The notes under the pieces were generated by a model, which worked only from the letters and a program-made list of their open reading frames with translations, made no database searches and was not told the origin of the DNA. Source: Heliopora coerulea (lineage: Eukaryota; Cnidaria; Anthozoa; Scleralcyonacea; Helioporidae). From it: a DNA stretch of 64,000 nucleotides. Made by a program: the position numbers and the translations under genes. The DNA is taken from positions 1,445,966-1,509,965 of the forward strand of contig JASJOG010000079.1 of the NCBI GenBank assembly GCA_030142905.1, given 5' to 3'. Positions 14,971 to 23,609 of this stretch are shown piece by piece; the stretch's first letter is position 1; each line of letters begins with the position of its first letter.

Positions 14971-17523
14971 GGGGCATCGTGGGACTGGATGATGAGAGGA
15001 AACTTGAAAAAGGAGACCGAGGGTCTGATCACAGCGGCCCAAGATCAAGCCTTGAGAACTAATGCGTTCAAAGCAAAAATCGAGAAACAGCAGCTATCTC
15101 CTTTATGTAAAATGTGTGGTGTTAAAGACGAGACGGTGGGCCACTTTTTGTGTGAATGTAGTAAGATGGCACAGATTCAATATAAACATCGATATGACAA
15201 CGTCGCCAGGATTGTGCACTGGGCAATCGCAAAACAGCGTGGACTTGACGTCGAAGAGAAATGGTACGAACACAAGCCGGAACCAGTCATTGGAAATGCT
15301 ACCATAAAAATGCTGTGGGACTTTACCATCCTGACGGATCGTGAAATTGAAGCCCGGAGACCGGGCATTGTACTGGTAAACAGGAAAGAGAATGAGTGCA
15401 CAGTAATCGACATTGCTGTGCCTGCAGATGCTAATATTGCAGCAAAAGAAAAAGAGAAGATCCAAAAGTACCAGGACCTTAGAAGAGAAATTGCACGTCT
15501 ATGGGACATCAAAACGTGTGTGGTTACAGTGGTGGTTGGTTCACTAGGTATGGTTACCAAGAACCTTGCCAAATACTTCGGGAAGATTGGAATTCCAACA
15601 AAGATCGAACTCCTGCAGAAAGCAACACTACTCGGGTCTGCAAGGATTCTGCGAAATGTGCTTGAGGCCTAAGGCTGTGAGATACAGCTTGCCCTCAGCG
15701 TACTAACATGTGACCAGCGACTATCTAAGCTGAGTATTTTGAATTAAAATAATAATAATAATAATAATAACAACAACAACAACAACAACAACAACATCAA
15801 TAACAATTAAAGTATCAATAACAATAATAACAACAATAATGACGATAATAACATAATAATAATAATAACAATAATAATGTTTATATCTTTACATTGCTAA
15901 TTAAAGATATAAACATTAAATGCGGTATATTCCAGGGAGACTCTGTCTCCTTTGCTCTTCTGTATAGTACTGATTAGACTTAGAAGTCTTTTGAGGGCGT
16001 TTATGGATGAATGCAATCGACGGTGACACAATCAAACATCACAAGGTAGAACGTGTTAGTAATGTTAGAAATAATGCCAAGTAAATTATGAAGAATATAG
16101 AGCGTTCGAACATCACAGTCGACTGTTTTTGGCGCTGTCTATATTTTAGTACAATTTATCGTTGCACCGAGATTGGTTAGAAGCGCGCAAATCAAAGTTT
16201 GCCAGATTGTGATACGGTTCTTATGACTCATTCATGAAGTTGTTTGAGGGAAATTGACGGACAGCTCTACGCAGTGGTGTACCAAGAAGGGGGCCACTGG
16301 GGCGCTTGCCCCGGGCGCAAAATTTTATGGCGCGACATTTCCAGGAACAAGAAATCGAATTTTTTAAAAATTTTTTTTAGATTGAAAGATATTTTGCAAA
16401 GTTCGACAAAATCGACTTCTAATCGTTAACTGACGACTTTGCAGCTTCAAGGCTTAGAAAGTTTTAAATTTCAAATTATATTTTGAGTAATAAAAGACAA
16501 AAAGCACTGTAAAATATTGTTTCTTCTGAACCGACTCGTTTAGTTCTATAATGTAAGAGAGTTTGAGTACGTTAGGGAGGTACGAGGGGGTCCCTTTCAA
16601 CAGAAATTGTCCCTTGCAAATTACCACCTAGTTAGGGCCCTGGCTCCACCACGTATTGCCTGGAATGCTACTGTTACACTCGTTAGGGCGTTAGAGATTA
16701 TCGTTGTGGACGTTATACAGGATTAGGACTGGGAACAGACGTGTGAACTGAAAAAGTTCAAAACTGTGACCTAGAAAGCGTTGATTTTCAGTTGACGTTT
16801 TTGATTAATAATATTTACTGTAATTCATCCATGTTTTGTTTTTTATTATCTTTGCAAGAGTTACAGAACTTGTTTTGCACCGTACAACGAAACTTGAAAC
16901 AAAACCTTAATCAGTCTTTGGGTGTCATTAAGGTATACTTCATATATCTGCGTATTATTGCAGTTTTTGTCCGTCCCCTTTAAAGAACTTCCTACACATC
17001 TGTTTTGGAGGTAAGTCACACGAGTGATTGTGCACACACTCCAATGTTTCAACACCCTCAGCAAAATGGCGGTGGAGAACATTGAACTCCAATATTAAAA
17101 AAGTGTTATTATCACGAGGAGGAAAACACTTCATGTCCACTTCCCTCAAGCGTTTGAAGCCAAGTACATCTTCAAGAAGGAAACAGGTTATAGTTGAATG
17201 AGAACAACGCTGCACTCTTTAAGTTACCTCATATGTCGCTCGATACAATTCTTGCAGAACCTATGCCCACAAGCAGTTTGCAGGGGGTCTCGTAGACAAT
17301 TCATACAAATAGGACATTCGTAGTCTGTTGTGATAGGTGGATCAAATAGTTCATCATAGCCATCTAGTCGGGGTTCATCGTTAACAGGTAAACTGTTGGC
17401 ATTTGGAGGAATAATTACATCTCTTTGCACTGGTAGTGATCGTGTCCTATCCGATATAAATGCTTCATTCTGTTCCGAAGAACCTTGGGAAAAATTACCA
17501 GCTAGATTGCGGTAATACGCCAT
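383..17523 (-). CDS. TRAF-family signalling adaptor / RING E3 ligase gene, 3' end beyond window
   Basis: Seven exons join in frame through consensus splice sites into 417 codons plus two bases. Domain order is that of TRAF proteins: a RING finger (Cys70, Cys73, Cys85, His87, Cys90, Cys93, Cys105, Asp108), TRAF-type zinc fingers (about residues 117-256), a charged coiled coil (about 307-372) and the start of a TRAF-C/MATH domain (from about 377). The remaining MATH exons should lie left of base 1. TRAF proteins couple TNF-receptor and Toll/IL-1-type receptors to NF-kB and JNK signalling through K63 ubiquitination in the cytoplasm; that role is family knowledge. The CPxD end of the RING and the PNHDKECP zinc-finger motif resemble TRAF6, while the MATH start also resembles TRAF2/3/5, so no orthologue is named. 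Introns 1-6 are packed with repeats. No frameshift or stop interrupts the exons. Confidence 0.9.
1004..1078 (-). CDS. TRAF exon 6: zinc finger
   Basis: Twenty-five codons, residues 232-256, starting LPNHDKECPKAQ, which resembles the fourth zinc finger of TRAF6, and ending GCKWA. The acceptor is CATCTAG and the donor GTATGG. Phase 0 on both sides. Confidence 0.85.
1206..1330 (-). repeat. degenerate tRNA-like (SINE-type) sequence
   Basis: On the minus strand a CTCAACTGGTAGAACG D-arm-like box is followed by a GCGAATTTAAATCCC T-arm-like box at tRNA spacing. It lies in a TRAF intron and is probably an old tRNA-derived SINE; the resemblance is weak. Confidence 0.3.
1599..1770. repeat. palindrome of two tRNA-like 3' halves
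   Basis: Arms of about 76 bp (1599-1674 and 1694-1770) are near-perfect inverted copies separated by about 19 bp. Each contains a T-arm/B-box (GGGTTCGATTCCCGTCAGGA). Beyond the tRNA part the symmetry continues through CTCTCAAGCTATTCT-type sequence, so it is a head-to-head pair of one SINE tail unit or a foldback built from it. Confidence 0.7.
2419..2490 (-). CDS. TRAF exon 5: zinc finger
   Basis: Twenty-four codons, residues 208-231 (DHLERCQKVQVNCPACNKK in the first part), one TRAF zinc-finger module. The acceptor is CAAAG and the donor GTAGGT. Phase 0 exon, too short for an ORF search. Confidence 0.85.
2760..2868. mobile_element. 109-bp MITE-like element
   Basis: Perfect 16-bp terminal inverted repeats GTCTGTACTAGTGAAA flank a short core. 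No coding capacity and no target duplication that I can define. It lies in a TRAF intron. Confidence 0.55.
3652..3961. mobile_element. MITE built of TTTCACATATGAAA units, copy 1
   Basis: About 310 bp. The ends are CCCTAATGAAAATTTCAT and the inverted CCCTTACAAAAATTTCTC. The interior is a series of short palindromic blocks like TTTCATATGTGAAA. A second copy lies at about 36320-36625. Confidence 0.65.
4268..4311. repeat. pyrimidine-rich microsatellite
   Basis: TCTC then CTTTT-type repeats in a TRAF intron. Confidence 0.7.
4954..5041. mobile_element. short inverted-repeat element
   Basis: Arms of 21 bp (TTATAAATTCAAGGGATGTA plus T and its inverse) bound an 88-bp unit, with an extra inner copy of ATACATCCCT. 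MITE-like hairpin. Confidence 0.55.
5074..5450 (-). pseudogene. possible N-terminal fragment of a Crypton/ZMYM2-like protein
   Basis: An open minus frame of about 118 codons reads TDEELEKWKVSRITANTEIK then SAWGVCCWDEFAGVCN. This resembles the opening segment of the DUF3504/ZMYM2/QRICH1-like proteins that are abundant in cnidarian genomes and related to Crypton tyrosine recombinases. It lies within a TRAF intron and stops abruptly. The match is from memory of the family pattern and weak. Confidence 0.3.
5991..6025 (-). ncRNA. decayed hammerhead-ribozyme-like motif
   Basis: On the minus strand TACT, then CTGAGGA, then a GAGC-containing helix region, then AGTA. Stem I (TACT/AGTA) pairs perfectly and CUGANGA is intact, but the GAAA box has become GTA, so it should be inactive. 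Confidence 0.3.
6825..6936. mobile_element. 112-bp MITE with CATTATTGAC ends
   Basis: Perfect 10-bp terminal inverted repeats CATTATTGAC enclose a second inner inverted pair (AACATCAATGAACC / GGTTCAATGATGTT). No coding content. Confidence 0.55.
7133..7174. repeat. 21-bp tandem duplication
   Basis: CATCTGCCGTTGGTGACTCA plus G occurs twice head to tail. Confidence 0.8.
7534..7868. mobile_element. MITE with ~85-bp inverted arms carrying a telomere-like array
   Basis: Left arm 7534-7620 and right arm about 7781-7868 are diverged inverted copies (CAACCGTTCCACC at one end, GGTGGAACGGTTG at the other; both arms contain CTAAATTTTAGAA-type and AGATTGTAATCT-type blocks). Between them is a telomere-like repeat array. 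Confidence 0.65.
7672..7765 (+). repeat. interstitial TTAGGG/TTAGGA array
   Basis: About fifteen units alternate between GGGTTA and GGATTA, with one internal degenerate unit (CAAGGTTAGG). It is more decayed than the second telomeric tract at 45326-45373. Confidence 0.9.
8467..8628 (-). CDS. TRAF exon 4: zinc fingers
   Basis: Fifty-four codons, residues 154-207, with the spacing of TRAF-type zinc fingers (DHLTNCEYVEVPCP, then HTKKECPKRIITCSHC). The acceptor is TTTCTCAG and the donor GTAAGA. Phase 0 on both sides. Confidence 0.9.
8979..9500. mobile_element. hAT-type MITE with CAGTGGCGGATCCA ends
   Basis: Perfect 14-bp terminal inverted repeats CAGTGGCGGATCCA / TGGATCCGCCACTG bound 522 bp. The subtermini are G/C-runs (CGGGGGCGC; GCGCCCCCC). 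This end is typical of hAT non-autonomous elements. No clean 8-bp target duplication is visible because the flanks are CTGT-type microsatellite. Confidence 0.7.
9505..10350. repeat. degenerate CTGT/CTGC/CTAT tetranucleotide region
   Basis: Long pyrimidine-biased tetranucleotide tracts (CTGTCTGC, CTATCTACC) occupy most of 9830-10350 and 9505-9530. A short tRNA-like segment lies at about 9757-9830 (GGGTTCAATTACC and AACAGGTCCGGGGTGGGTC), related to the one at 58795-58880. Frames here encode Leu/Cys/Pro-rich artefacts. Confidence 0.65.
11228..11338 (-). CDS. TRAF exon 3: first TRAF zinc-finger segment
   Basis: Thirty-seven codons, residues 117-153, beginning VFSDNFAKREI, the conserved linker after the TRAF RING, and ending in CPWKGELQKLE. 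The acceptor is TTACCAG and the donor GTAAAG. Both boundaries are phase 0. Confidence 0.88.
12310..12437 (-). repeat. tRNA-derived SINE copy
   Basis: Bases 12361-12436, read on the minus strand, form a tRNA-like unit: a perfect 7-bp acceptor stem (GAGTCCC / GGGACTC), a D-stem (GCTC / GAGC, with AATGGTTA loop) and a T-arm with GGGTTCGATCCCC. The anticodon arm does not pair well, so it is a SINE head or pseudo-tRNA, not a functional tRNA. The 3' body (CGTTT/GTCAAG region) matches other copies at 12545-12640 and 37096-37336. Confidence 0.6.
12545..12640 (-). repeat. partial tRNA-derived SINE copy
   Basis: A degenerate copy of the SINE at 12310-12437: GAAAAACGATTTCTGAACCC followed by a GGGTTCCATCCCC-like T-arm on the minus strand. 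Confidence 0.45.
12783..13003. mobile_element. possible hAT-type MITE
   Basis: The ends CAGAGGCGGATTTACG and, inverted, CATGGCGGATCCAGG resemble the termini of the element at 8979-9500. It ends about 40 bp from TRAF exon 2. Confidence 0.4.
13043..13094 (-). CDS. TRAF exon 2: 52-nt exon closing the RING finger
   Basis: This small exon completes Arg99 and adds 17 codons (TNGRRCPSDNQPLGPND), supplying the last two RING ligands as CPSD. The acceptor is TTTTTAG and the donor GTAAGTA. Joining it to exons 1 and 3 keeps frame (phase 2 to phase 0). It is too short for ORF searches and was found by looking for the missing RING end. Confidence 0.88.
13690..14130 (+). repeat. polypyrimidine (TTTTC)n-like tract
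   Basis: About 440 bp of almost pure C/T on the plus strand (purine-rich in the TRAF transcript), lying in TRAF intron 1. The 164-aa open frame through it is Phe/Ser/Leu-rich and is a composition artefact. Confidence 0.85.
14875..14970. repeat. (AAT)n then (ATT)n microsatellite
   Basis: TAA repeats switch to TTA repeats and run directly into the 5' end of the LINE fragment at 14971. Confidence 0.9.
14971..15746 (+). mobile_element. 5'-truncated R4/Dong-like non-LTR retrotransposon
   Basis: An uninterrupted frame (14989-15672, 227 codons) encodes the C-terminal part of a non-LTR retrotransposon with a restriction-enzyme-like endonuclease, as in the R2/R4/NeSL groups. A CCHC finger (Cys40, Cys43, His52, Cys57 of the frame) is followed by the endonuclease core, where the expected RPD catalytic motif reads RPG in RRPGIVLVNRKE, then VIDIAVP. 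The RT is absent: the element is joined directly to an (ATT)n tract and followed by (AAT)n. R4-clade Dong elements target TAA repeats, which fits. It lies in TRAF intron 1, antisense to TRAF. Probably dead on arrival, because of the truncation and the Asp-to-Gly change. Confidence 0.8.
15747..15880. repeat. (AAT)n/(AAC)n microsatellite
   Basis: Follows the LINE 3' end and probably represents its TAA-type target or tail. A small hairpin (AATGTTTATATCTTTA and its inverse) ends at about 15920. Confidence 0.85.
16272..16653. mobile_element. possible old hAT-type MITE
   Basis: The left end CAGTGGTGTACCAAG with GGGGGCC, and a right end whose inverse is CGTGGTGGAGCCAGGGCCC, look like eroded terminal repeats. 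No target duplication found. Confidence 0.35.
17228..17523 (-). CDS. TRAF exon 1: start codon and RING finger
   Basis: It starts at the ATG at 17523-17521, encodes MAYYRNLAGN at the N-terminus and ends inside the Arg99 codon (phase 2). The first six zinc ligands of a C3HC4 RING are present (CPIC, CGHRFCKNC). The donor is GTAACTT, immediately below 17228. A polypyrimidine tract and AG at 17548-17547 suggest that a 23-nt stretch of 5' UTR (17524-17546) begins this exon and that a non-coding first exon lies further upstream. Residues 1-65 are low in recognisable features. Confidence 0.88.
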
Positions 17524-17602
17524 GATATTACTGTTCAAAACAACTTCTGAAAGAGAGACAAGACGTTGTTAGTATTAATTACATTTTTTTCACACTTTCC
17601 AC

Positions 17603-18348
17603 TAAGGGTGCACTTCATAGTGATTTTTACCACCCGGCCAGATACCGGATTTGCCAGATATACTGTAGCGAAAGTAAATCCGGCCGGATACCACAATATT
17701 CAATACAAAATTACGTAAACTAATAAACTATTTTCAGTTTTTCCCAAAAATACTGTTTGCATGCATAACTGTTAAAACTACACTGCTGCGGCTATTTATG
17801 GTTATTACACAGAAAAACATGCTGAATTGCTCCTTGACTATTTTCGAGAAGTCACCAAATTCCAAACAGCATTTGTACTAAATCTGTTATCACGACGGCT
17901 CTGATAAGATCTACAGTTAATCTTAAAATAAATACAAGTAGAAAACGGAAGACGCAAACAAAGTCATTAAACAAAGTAATGGGGAAAATCCACTTTTTTA
18001 AAGTTTCATATTCCCATTTCCGGCCCCAAACAAACGGGTGAGGTAAAGAGTTAACGCTGTACGTTTTTCATAATTGGCGCAAGAGCATATTCACATGAAC
18101 CTACATATTGCAATCTTCAACTGGTAGTTAATTCCTTTTGTATATGTTGGTTTAATGAATGAACCAGAAGCTAACTACCAACCAGCTACTTTTGTACCCT
18201 TATTTTGTCATCAGTCAATGCATTTCTGTACAAAAGTAAATCAAACAAATATCTGGCTATCCGTGCGGATGCTGCAAAATATCCGGCCGGATACCGGATT
18301 GTGAAAGTTTTCACTATCCAGCCGGATACTAAATCCGGTGCATATCTA
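17603..18348. mobile_element. hAT-type MITE with CCGGCCGGATA repeats, copy 1
   Basis: 746 bp with ends TAAGGGTGCAC and TGCATATCTA and internal ATCCGGCCGGATACCGGAT blocks. It is an older relative of the element at 21654-22376. The flanks CTTTCCAC and GTTTCCAT match at six of eight bases, consistent with a decayed 8-bp target duplication. It lies 80 bp upstream of the TRAF start codon, in the putative 5' UTR intron or promoter. Confidence 0.65.
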
Positions 18349-19047
18349 GTTTCCATACTAAAACGTACTTCTTTTTACGTTTTCAATCGTTTATAAACTT
18401 TTTATAATCTTCCAAAGATTACTCAGCGTACGCTTCAGAAGTAATTTTACGAAAATCGTATTCGTTCTCCAAATCAGAATGTAGACACTCATATATCCCA
18501 ATGAAGAACGGCCACTAATTTCGTAAATAGCACTTAAGTGGCCACATTAAGAAGTCAAGTCCAATGAAGAGATATTCTATATTATGTCGCAATTCTAATG
18601 CTACCCTAATTGTGACTGCCTGCAAAAAGACTGCTAATTTCAGATGTCATGAACTTGTTACATTATATCAGCACACTTAAACTCGCAGCACGAGTTCACA
18701 ATCACATCACATAAAAATCTGAAAAAAGTCCGCTCAGGTTAGCAGCAGGCGTTCAAATTACTTAAACCAGTGAATGCAATTCAAATCAAACCGTAACAAT
18801 AAGGAAAAGAAAGTACATCACGTTTTCATCCTTTAAAAAATATAATCATAGAAACTAATCCCAAAATCCTTGAAGCCAGTGTTTGGCGAACTTAACTTAT
18901 ACGGGTCGTGAACTTTTATATAGATCACCACAAAGATAAGGTTAAGGCAAAGTTATTAAACATCTATGTTTTCGGACGAACAATTCGATGCACAGACTTA
19001 TTCTCGACAATTTGTAATTACTTCTAGGTCGTTTAAGTTCTTTCACT

Positions 19048-19089
19048 TGTTAAGCTTTCGTCCAGCGCAAGCAGGACGTCTTCAGAACA
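19048..19089 (-). ncRNA. hammerhead-ribozyme-like motif, best conserved
   Basis: On the minus strand: TGTT, CTGAAGA, C, GTCC-loop-GGAC, GAAA, GCTT, AACA. Stem I TGTT/AACA pairs 4/4, stem II GTCC/GGAC pairs 4/4 with a 10-nt loop, and the CUGANGA and GAAA cores are intact. Stem III is the very short self-complementary AGCT, as in the hammerheads of Penelope-like elements, which work best as dimers. One extra C sits between the first core box and stem II. No GIY-YIG frame is seen next to it. Confidence 0.55.
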
Positions 19090-19406
19090 TTGCCATTTGT
19101 TTTCAACGATTTGATCTTGCATGTTGGAGAAATGAAACGAAACCTATGAACTAGAATCAAGGAACATAAGAATCACTTTTCTAAGGCTCAATTTGATAAA
19201 TCTTCGGTAGCCATATATGCGTGGGAACAGAACCACATCATCAGGTGGGATGAATCTTCGTTGATCACAAGTATTAAGCAAAATATTTCCCAGAAAGTTC
19301 GACAGCCTACCGACGTTCTGAAGTACAACACCTTCATACAAGATTGTCATCCACTGTGCGAATTTGGAACTCTGTATTTCGAAAATCATAAACCTCGTAA
19401 ATTAAG

Positions 19407-19634
19407 CCCCATTTACACTGTAACATTTTGGGCACGGCACGGCAAATTAGCCGTGCCGAGACCTACACATACAGAAGTGCTCAGCACGGCTAAATTTTCA
19501 GGTACGGGCACCAATTTTTAAGAGGTGCGCACCGTTTACACTGTGAAAATCACCCGTGTCGTGCTCAAGAATAGTGGCCTCCGAGCCAACATTTTAGCCG
19601 TACCGTGTCCAAAATGTTAACAGTGTAAACGGGG
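19407..19634. mobile_element. MITE with CCCCATTTACACTG ends
   Basis: 228 bp. The inverted ends CCCCATTTACACTGTAACAT and the inverse of ATGTTAACAGTGTAAACGGG extend over about 35 bp, with internal GGCACGGCACGG-type repeats (GTGCCG, CCGTACCGTGTCC). Confidence 0.6.
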
Positions 19635-19643
19635 TTTTAGTTA

Positions 19644-20557
19644 CAGCGGAACCTCGATTAAGAAGACTCCCTTGGGATCAGAAATTGTGTTCCCTTAATG
19701 GAGGTGTCCATAGAATAGAGGTTTGGCCAGTCTGGTTAATTATAAAGCACTTACACAAAAATGCCTGTTTTCATAACTCGGAATGAAGCCACTATTTTAA
19801 GTATGGATAAAATTCATGACTTGCAATTGCAAAGCAAACTTGGACTGTTAAAATCGTGTATTAAGGTCTGGTTCGCACGAGTGAAGTAAACGAAAGCACA
19901 AGGTCAAAACAAAAGATAATACAAAGCATGTACTCCTGAGGGACAACACAAGTTTAAGCACAAGCACATGGAATAAACGCAAGTAGAAGTACAAACGTGA
20001 AAGGTGGAAAAAAAGAGAAAACAAACGTTTCTTTTTCTTGTCTCGTGCTTGTATTTGTGTTTGTTTTACTCCAGTTCATACGCGAGTCTCAATTGTGCTT
20101 GCGTTTACGTTTGTATCACTTGTGTAAACCAGGTTTAATATGTCATTCGTACATTACGGTGATAATCCATCAATAGGTGATCACATAATACACCGTACAA
20201 TTCTTTTAAATCTAAAATACGTGCTCATAGAGAAACCTGAACTACAATTGTTTTCACATACTCTGTCTGTTATGACTGAAAATTTGAGCAGACAAGAGAC
20301 TAAAGCACAAAATATTCCGTAATGTTCAACTGCTTGTGTCTTTTTGAAAACATGTTCCCTGTATGGTCACATGCCCTTGGCATAATATGTTTACTTGCTC
20401 CTTTAAAGGTAGTTTAAATAGCGTTTGGGACGCTTAAAAACTGTCCCCGTCCCTTAATAGAAGTGTCCCTTGAACAGGGGGAACAGATTCAAACAGACTA
20501 CGTTTCATTCAGGACAAAACGTGGAGCCTTCCGAATCCCAAAGTGGTGGATCTACTG
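19644..20557. mobile_element. possible pogo/Tigger-type non-autonomous element
   Basis: It begins CAGCGGAACCTCGATTAAG directly after TA and ends in a sequence whose inverse is CAGTAGATCCACCAC, also next to TA. Internal CCCTTAAT and GTCCC blocks occur at both ends. These features fit pogo-group Tc1/mariner remnants. Another MITE is nested inside. Confidence 0.45.
19861..20138. mobile_element. MITE nested inside the pogo-like element
   Basis: 278 bp. The inverted ends TTAAGGTCTGGTTCGCACGA and TTAAACCTGGTTTACACAAG continue into GTAAACG and AAGCAC blocks on both sides. It may use TTAA as a target site. Confidence 0.55.
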
Positions 20558-21653
20558 TATATAGGTCAATATCTCAACAATTTTCACTGTATTAAATCGA
20601 AATCCTTTGAGATAAATTAATATCTTGCAAAATAATCAATCACAGCTTTGAACCACGTAGTCAGATAATCACGTACCACAAGTGTGTATCGAGAGTAAAA
20701 TCAATTAACGTTGTCAAACACAAGCAGTTGTGCTCAGAGGACGTCTTGGCAAACGGGACGAAAGTTTTACAAATAAAAAGACACTAACGTATATGGAAAT
20801 AACTACAGACCACAGGAAATAAGTCAATAATTATTCCATGCAAAGTTTCAAAGAACAACTCGATGCATAGTCGTGCTTGAAGTCCTACGCATTTCTTTAT
20901 TCCTTTGAAAATTTTTGTTTCGAACGTTTCGGAATATTTAGGAACGCCAAGCCTACCTCGACGATTGGTGAAGCTAAGATCCGAAAAGATTTATTCAAAA
21001 CAGCCTGAAAAACATACGCATGTCAGAGAAAGAACTCAGAAAACTTCTTTTTTTGGTATAAATATTGCCTGGACCTGTTTTGAAAATCTTGCATGGAGAC
21101 CTACGTTCAATAATGTTATCGTGAAACGGCACCACTAATGAAAGGCCTAATTAAATCGAGAAATGGTTAATGATTGGAGTGCTACCTTGAGTTATGGATA
21201 CGAGCGGGACGTCGGAAGTGCTCGGAAAAAGCGTACGACTTGCCCATTGCAAGTTGAGAGCTACTCAAGATTTTTAAGTAGCTGATCATAATTTGTATTT
21301 TCACTCGTACTCGCCCCCGAAATAGTATATAATACCACACACATAGCTCAAATAACTCATTTAAGTACGTAGAGTGCCAAGTAGATACGGTATGTGCGAA
21401 TATGCGATATGGGAAGGTTAAAATGATGGCAGGTTAAAATAATAATAAGACGCTGCAACAACAGGAAATGATATTGGTTAACCTAAGTAAAGTAATGTGT
21501 TGAGTTTGCTCCAGACATACTTAACGGACAACGAATGAAATCAGCAGTATTTCCGAATGAGAAGAACGTGAAACAAATATCGCAAAATGGTTCTTCTCGA
21601 TCATTAAAACCTACGTTACACCTCACGAGTCCGCATTTAAGGAGGAAATCAGG

Positions 21654-22376
21654 TAGGGGTGCACCGGATAGTGTTTTTTTATAGCCGGCCGGATACCGGA
21701 TTTACCGAATAATTGAAAAAAATCCGGCCGGATGCCGGTATTTTGGATGAAAAGCTCGCACTTGCCACAAATCAATCATTACCCAAATTAGGTTTGGATT
21801 GAAAGGAGAAAAATTAAAACTTTACACTGAAGTTCAAATGTGATTTGTCTTTTTTTGCAAGTAATTACTTTAAAACATTACTTGTTCACTGGCGTTTATA
21901 ATTATTACAAGCATTAATTAGACAAGTTACGAGTTGCAACTTGCAAATGGCGGAAAAATGCAACAGAACTGAAGATGAATATGAAGATGAAACTCCTTTT
22001 CATTCATCACAATGCAAGAAAATTCTGACAATGCCACTATATAACAAACTAGAGTGGGACTACAAACAACTTTGTGTAAAATGGTTGTTATGCGCGTCAA
22101 AATGTGTCACTTATTGAGATTGTTATCAAGTAACAGACGATTATCTTCTGTTTATTTTTTAAAAAATAACGTTAGATCAAAACACGAGTTTACATTGTTT
22201 CTTCCATTAATGTCTATTGTTAGTATGGTACAAGTAACACAAATTGACAATTGTCTTCAGAAAAGCAAATTATTCGGTATCCGGTATCCGGCCGGATGTA
22301 AGAAAATAACCGGCCGGATACCGGATAGTCCCATTACCCTACTATCCGGCCGGATACAATATCCGGTGCACCCCTA
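21654..22376. mobile_element. hAT-type MITE with 8-bp target duplication, copy 2
   Basis: 723 bp with terminal repeats TAGGGGTGCACCGGATA and TATCCGGTGCACCCCTA. Both sides carry the perfect 8-bp duplication AAATCAGG (21646-21653 and 22377-22384), the hAT signature. Subterminal ATCCGGCCGGATACCGGAT blocks occur at both ends. The 107-codon frame inside is not transposase-like. Confidence 0.88.
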
Positions 22377-22765
22377 AAATCAGGTTGAAAATTGTTGAAA
22401 GTTTATGTTCATTAAGGTCAGATATCTAAACGTCGTCTTGGTAAATTCTATTGTGTTTTCCTTATGATTTATTAATAAGCTTGACATCGGTCATTGATAT
22501 AAGTTGGGCTTTGCATTTGTATGCTGTGATTGGTCCATTCTAAATATTTATGAAAGTAGGATGAAAGCTAGCGGAACGACACAATTCACGAATAACTTTA
22601 ATGTCGAGACTGGTCGTTGAACGACATAATTTGTGTCTTTATGACCGAAATGAAAGACCAGTTCATCCTACTCCGCGAGACTTTCGACAAACACTTTCCA
22701 GCTTCGGTTCGTAGTTAAGGCCGTCTATCATTTTCTTTGCATAGAGCGTATGCACTTGATGTCGT

Positions 22766-22837
22766 AGCCGCCATGTTGGTGTTCCTTCACAAAAGATTTT
22801 TGACCACCTTCTTTTGTAAGGTACACCAATGTGGCCG
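22766..22837. repeat. short inverted repeat
   Basis: GCCGCCATGTTGGTGT and its inverse ACACCAATGTGGCC enclose CTTCACAAAAG / CTTTTGTAAG, making a 72-bp hairpin of MITE type. Confidence 0.45.
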
Positions 22838-23609
22838 ATATAACCTTTGTTATTCGAGTTGTTAGGGACTTACTGAGGATGCCCTATATGGTAGCTGAAA
22901 TGTTATCTTCGGCGTCAATACTTACTATCTCATTCTGTTATCTTTCAGTAGTTTATGTGGAATTTATGATTCGAACACAAGTCAAGGTTTTGGTACTGAA
23001 AACTAGTATTCAAAGTTCCTCTACACAATTTGGTGGTAGAAGTGCGGTTTTACTTCGACAAATTTACAGCAATTTCCACATGAATTTTCACTTCTTGGTT
23101 GCATCACAGCAATTCATGAAATTTAGAGGCATTTCGCTTGCTGCAGGTCAGAATATTGTATTATGTTTTGATTTAAAGTGCTCGCACAGTGCAATCATTG
23201 TTAGGAGACTGGGACTGAATCGTTTGCCACTGATTAATGCTTATTATTTCATCCTCCAGTCGCAATGGTTGAATTTGTAATTAAACTCAAATGCTATCAA
23301 ACTTTACAACAAACTGTAGTAAAGTTTTGAGCGCAAGTAGTGACATTTCGATCAATAAAATTCGAAATTATAATTAAAAAGGTATTCAAATGGCCCGCAA
23401 GAGGATTAGAACAGTTTGGTACTGTTGAGTTTGCACTGCATCTTGGATAGATCCAGTCCACTCAATGGCAAAGAGACACTTTAAAATGGGCATAATTTAA
23501 AAGTATAATTCTTGCTTACGGTATCTACACATGATGCATTACGAACTTGGCATTTGCAAAGCGTTCTATTAACGACCAATATCACAATATAGAATTTCAC
23601 GAGGTTTAA

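Noticed and set aside
14814..15062. Poly-Asn, poly-Ile and poly-Tyr frames
   Set aside because: Translations of the (AAT)n/(ATT)n microsatellite.
16955..17215. Minus-strand 86-codon frame next to TRAF exon 1, tried as TRAF exon 2
   Set aside because: It has no RING or zinc-finger spacing and does not join in frame; the true exon with CPSD is at 13043-13094.
22831..23280. 149-codon plus frame, the longest outside known repeats
   Set aside because: No recognisable domain, no splice or promoter context, starts in a hairpin repeat; its composition is not convincing as coding.
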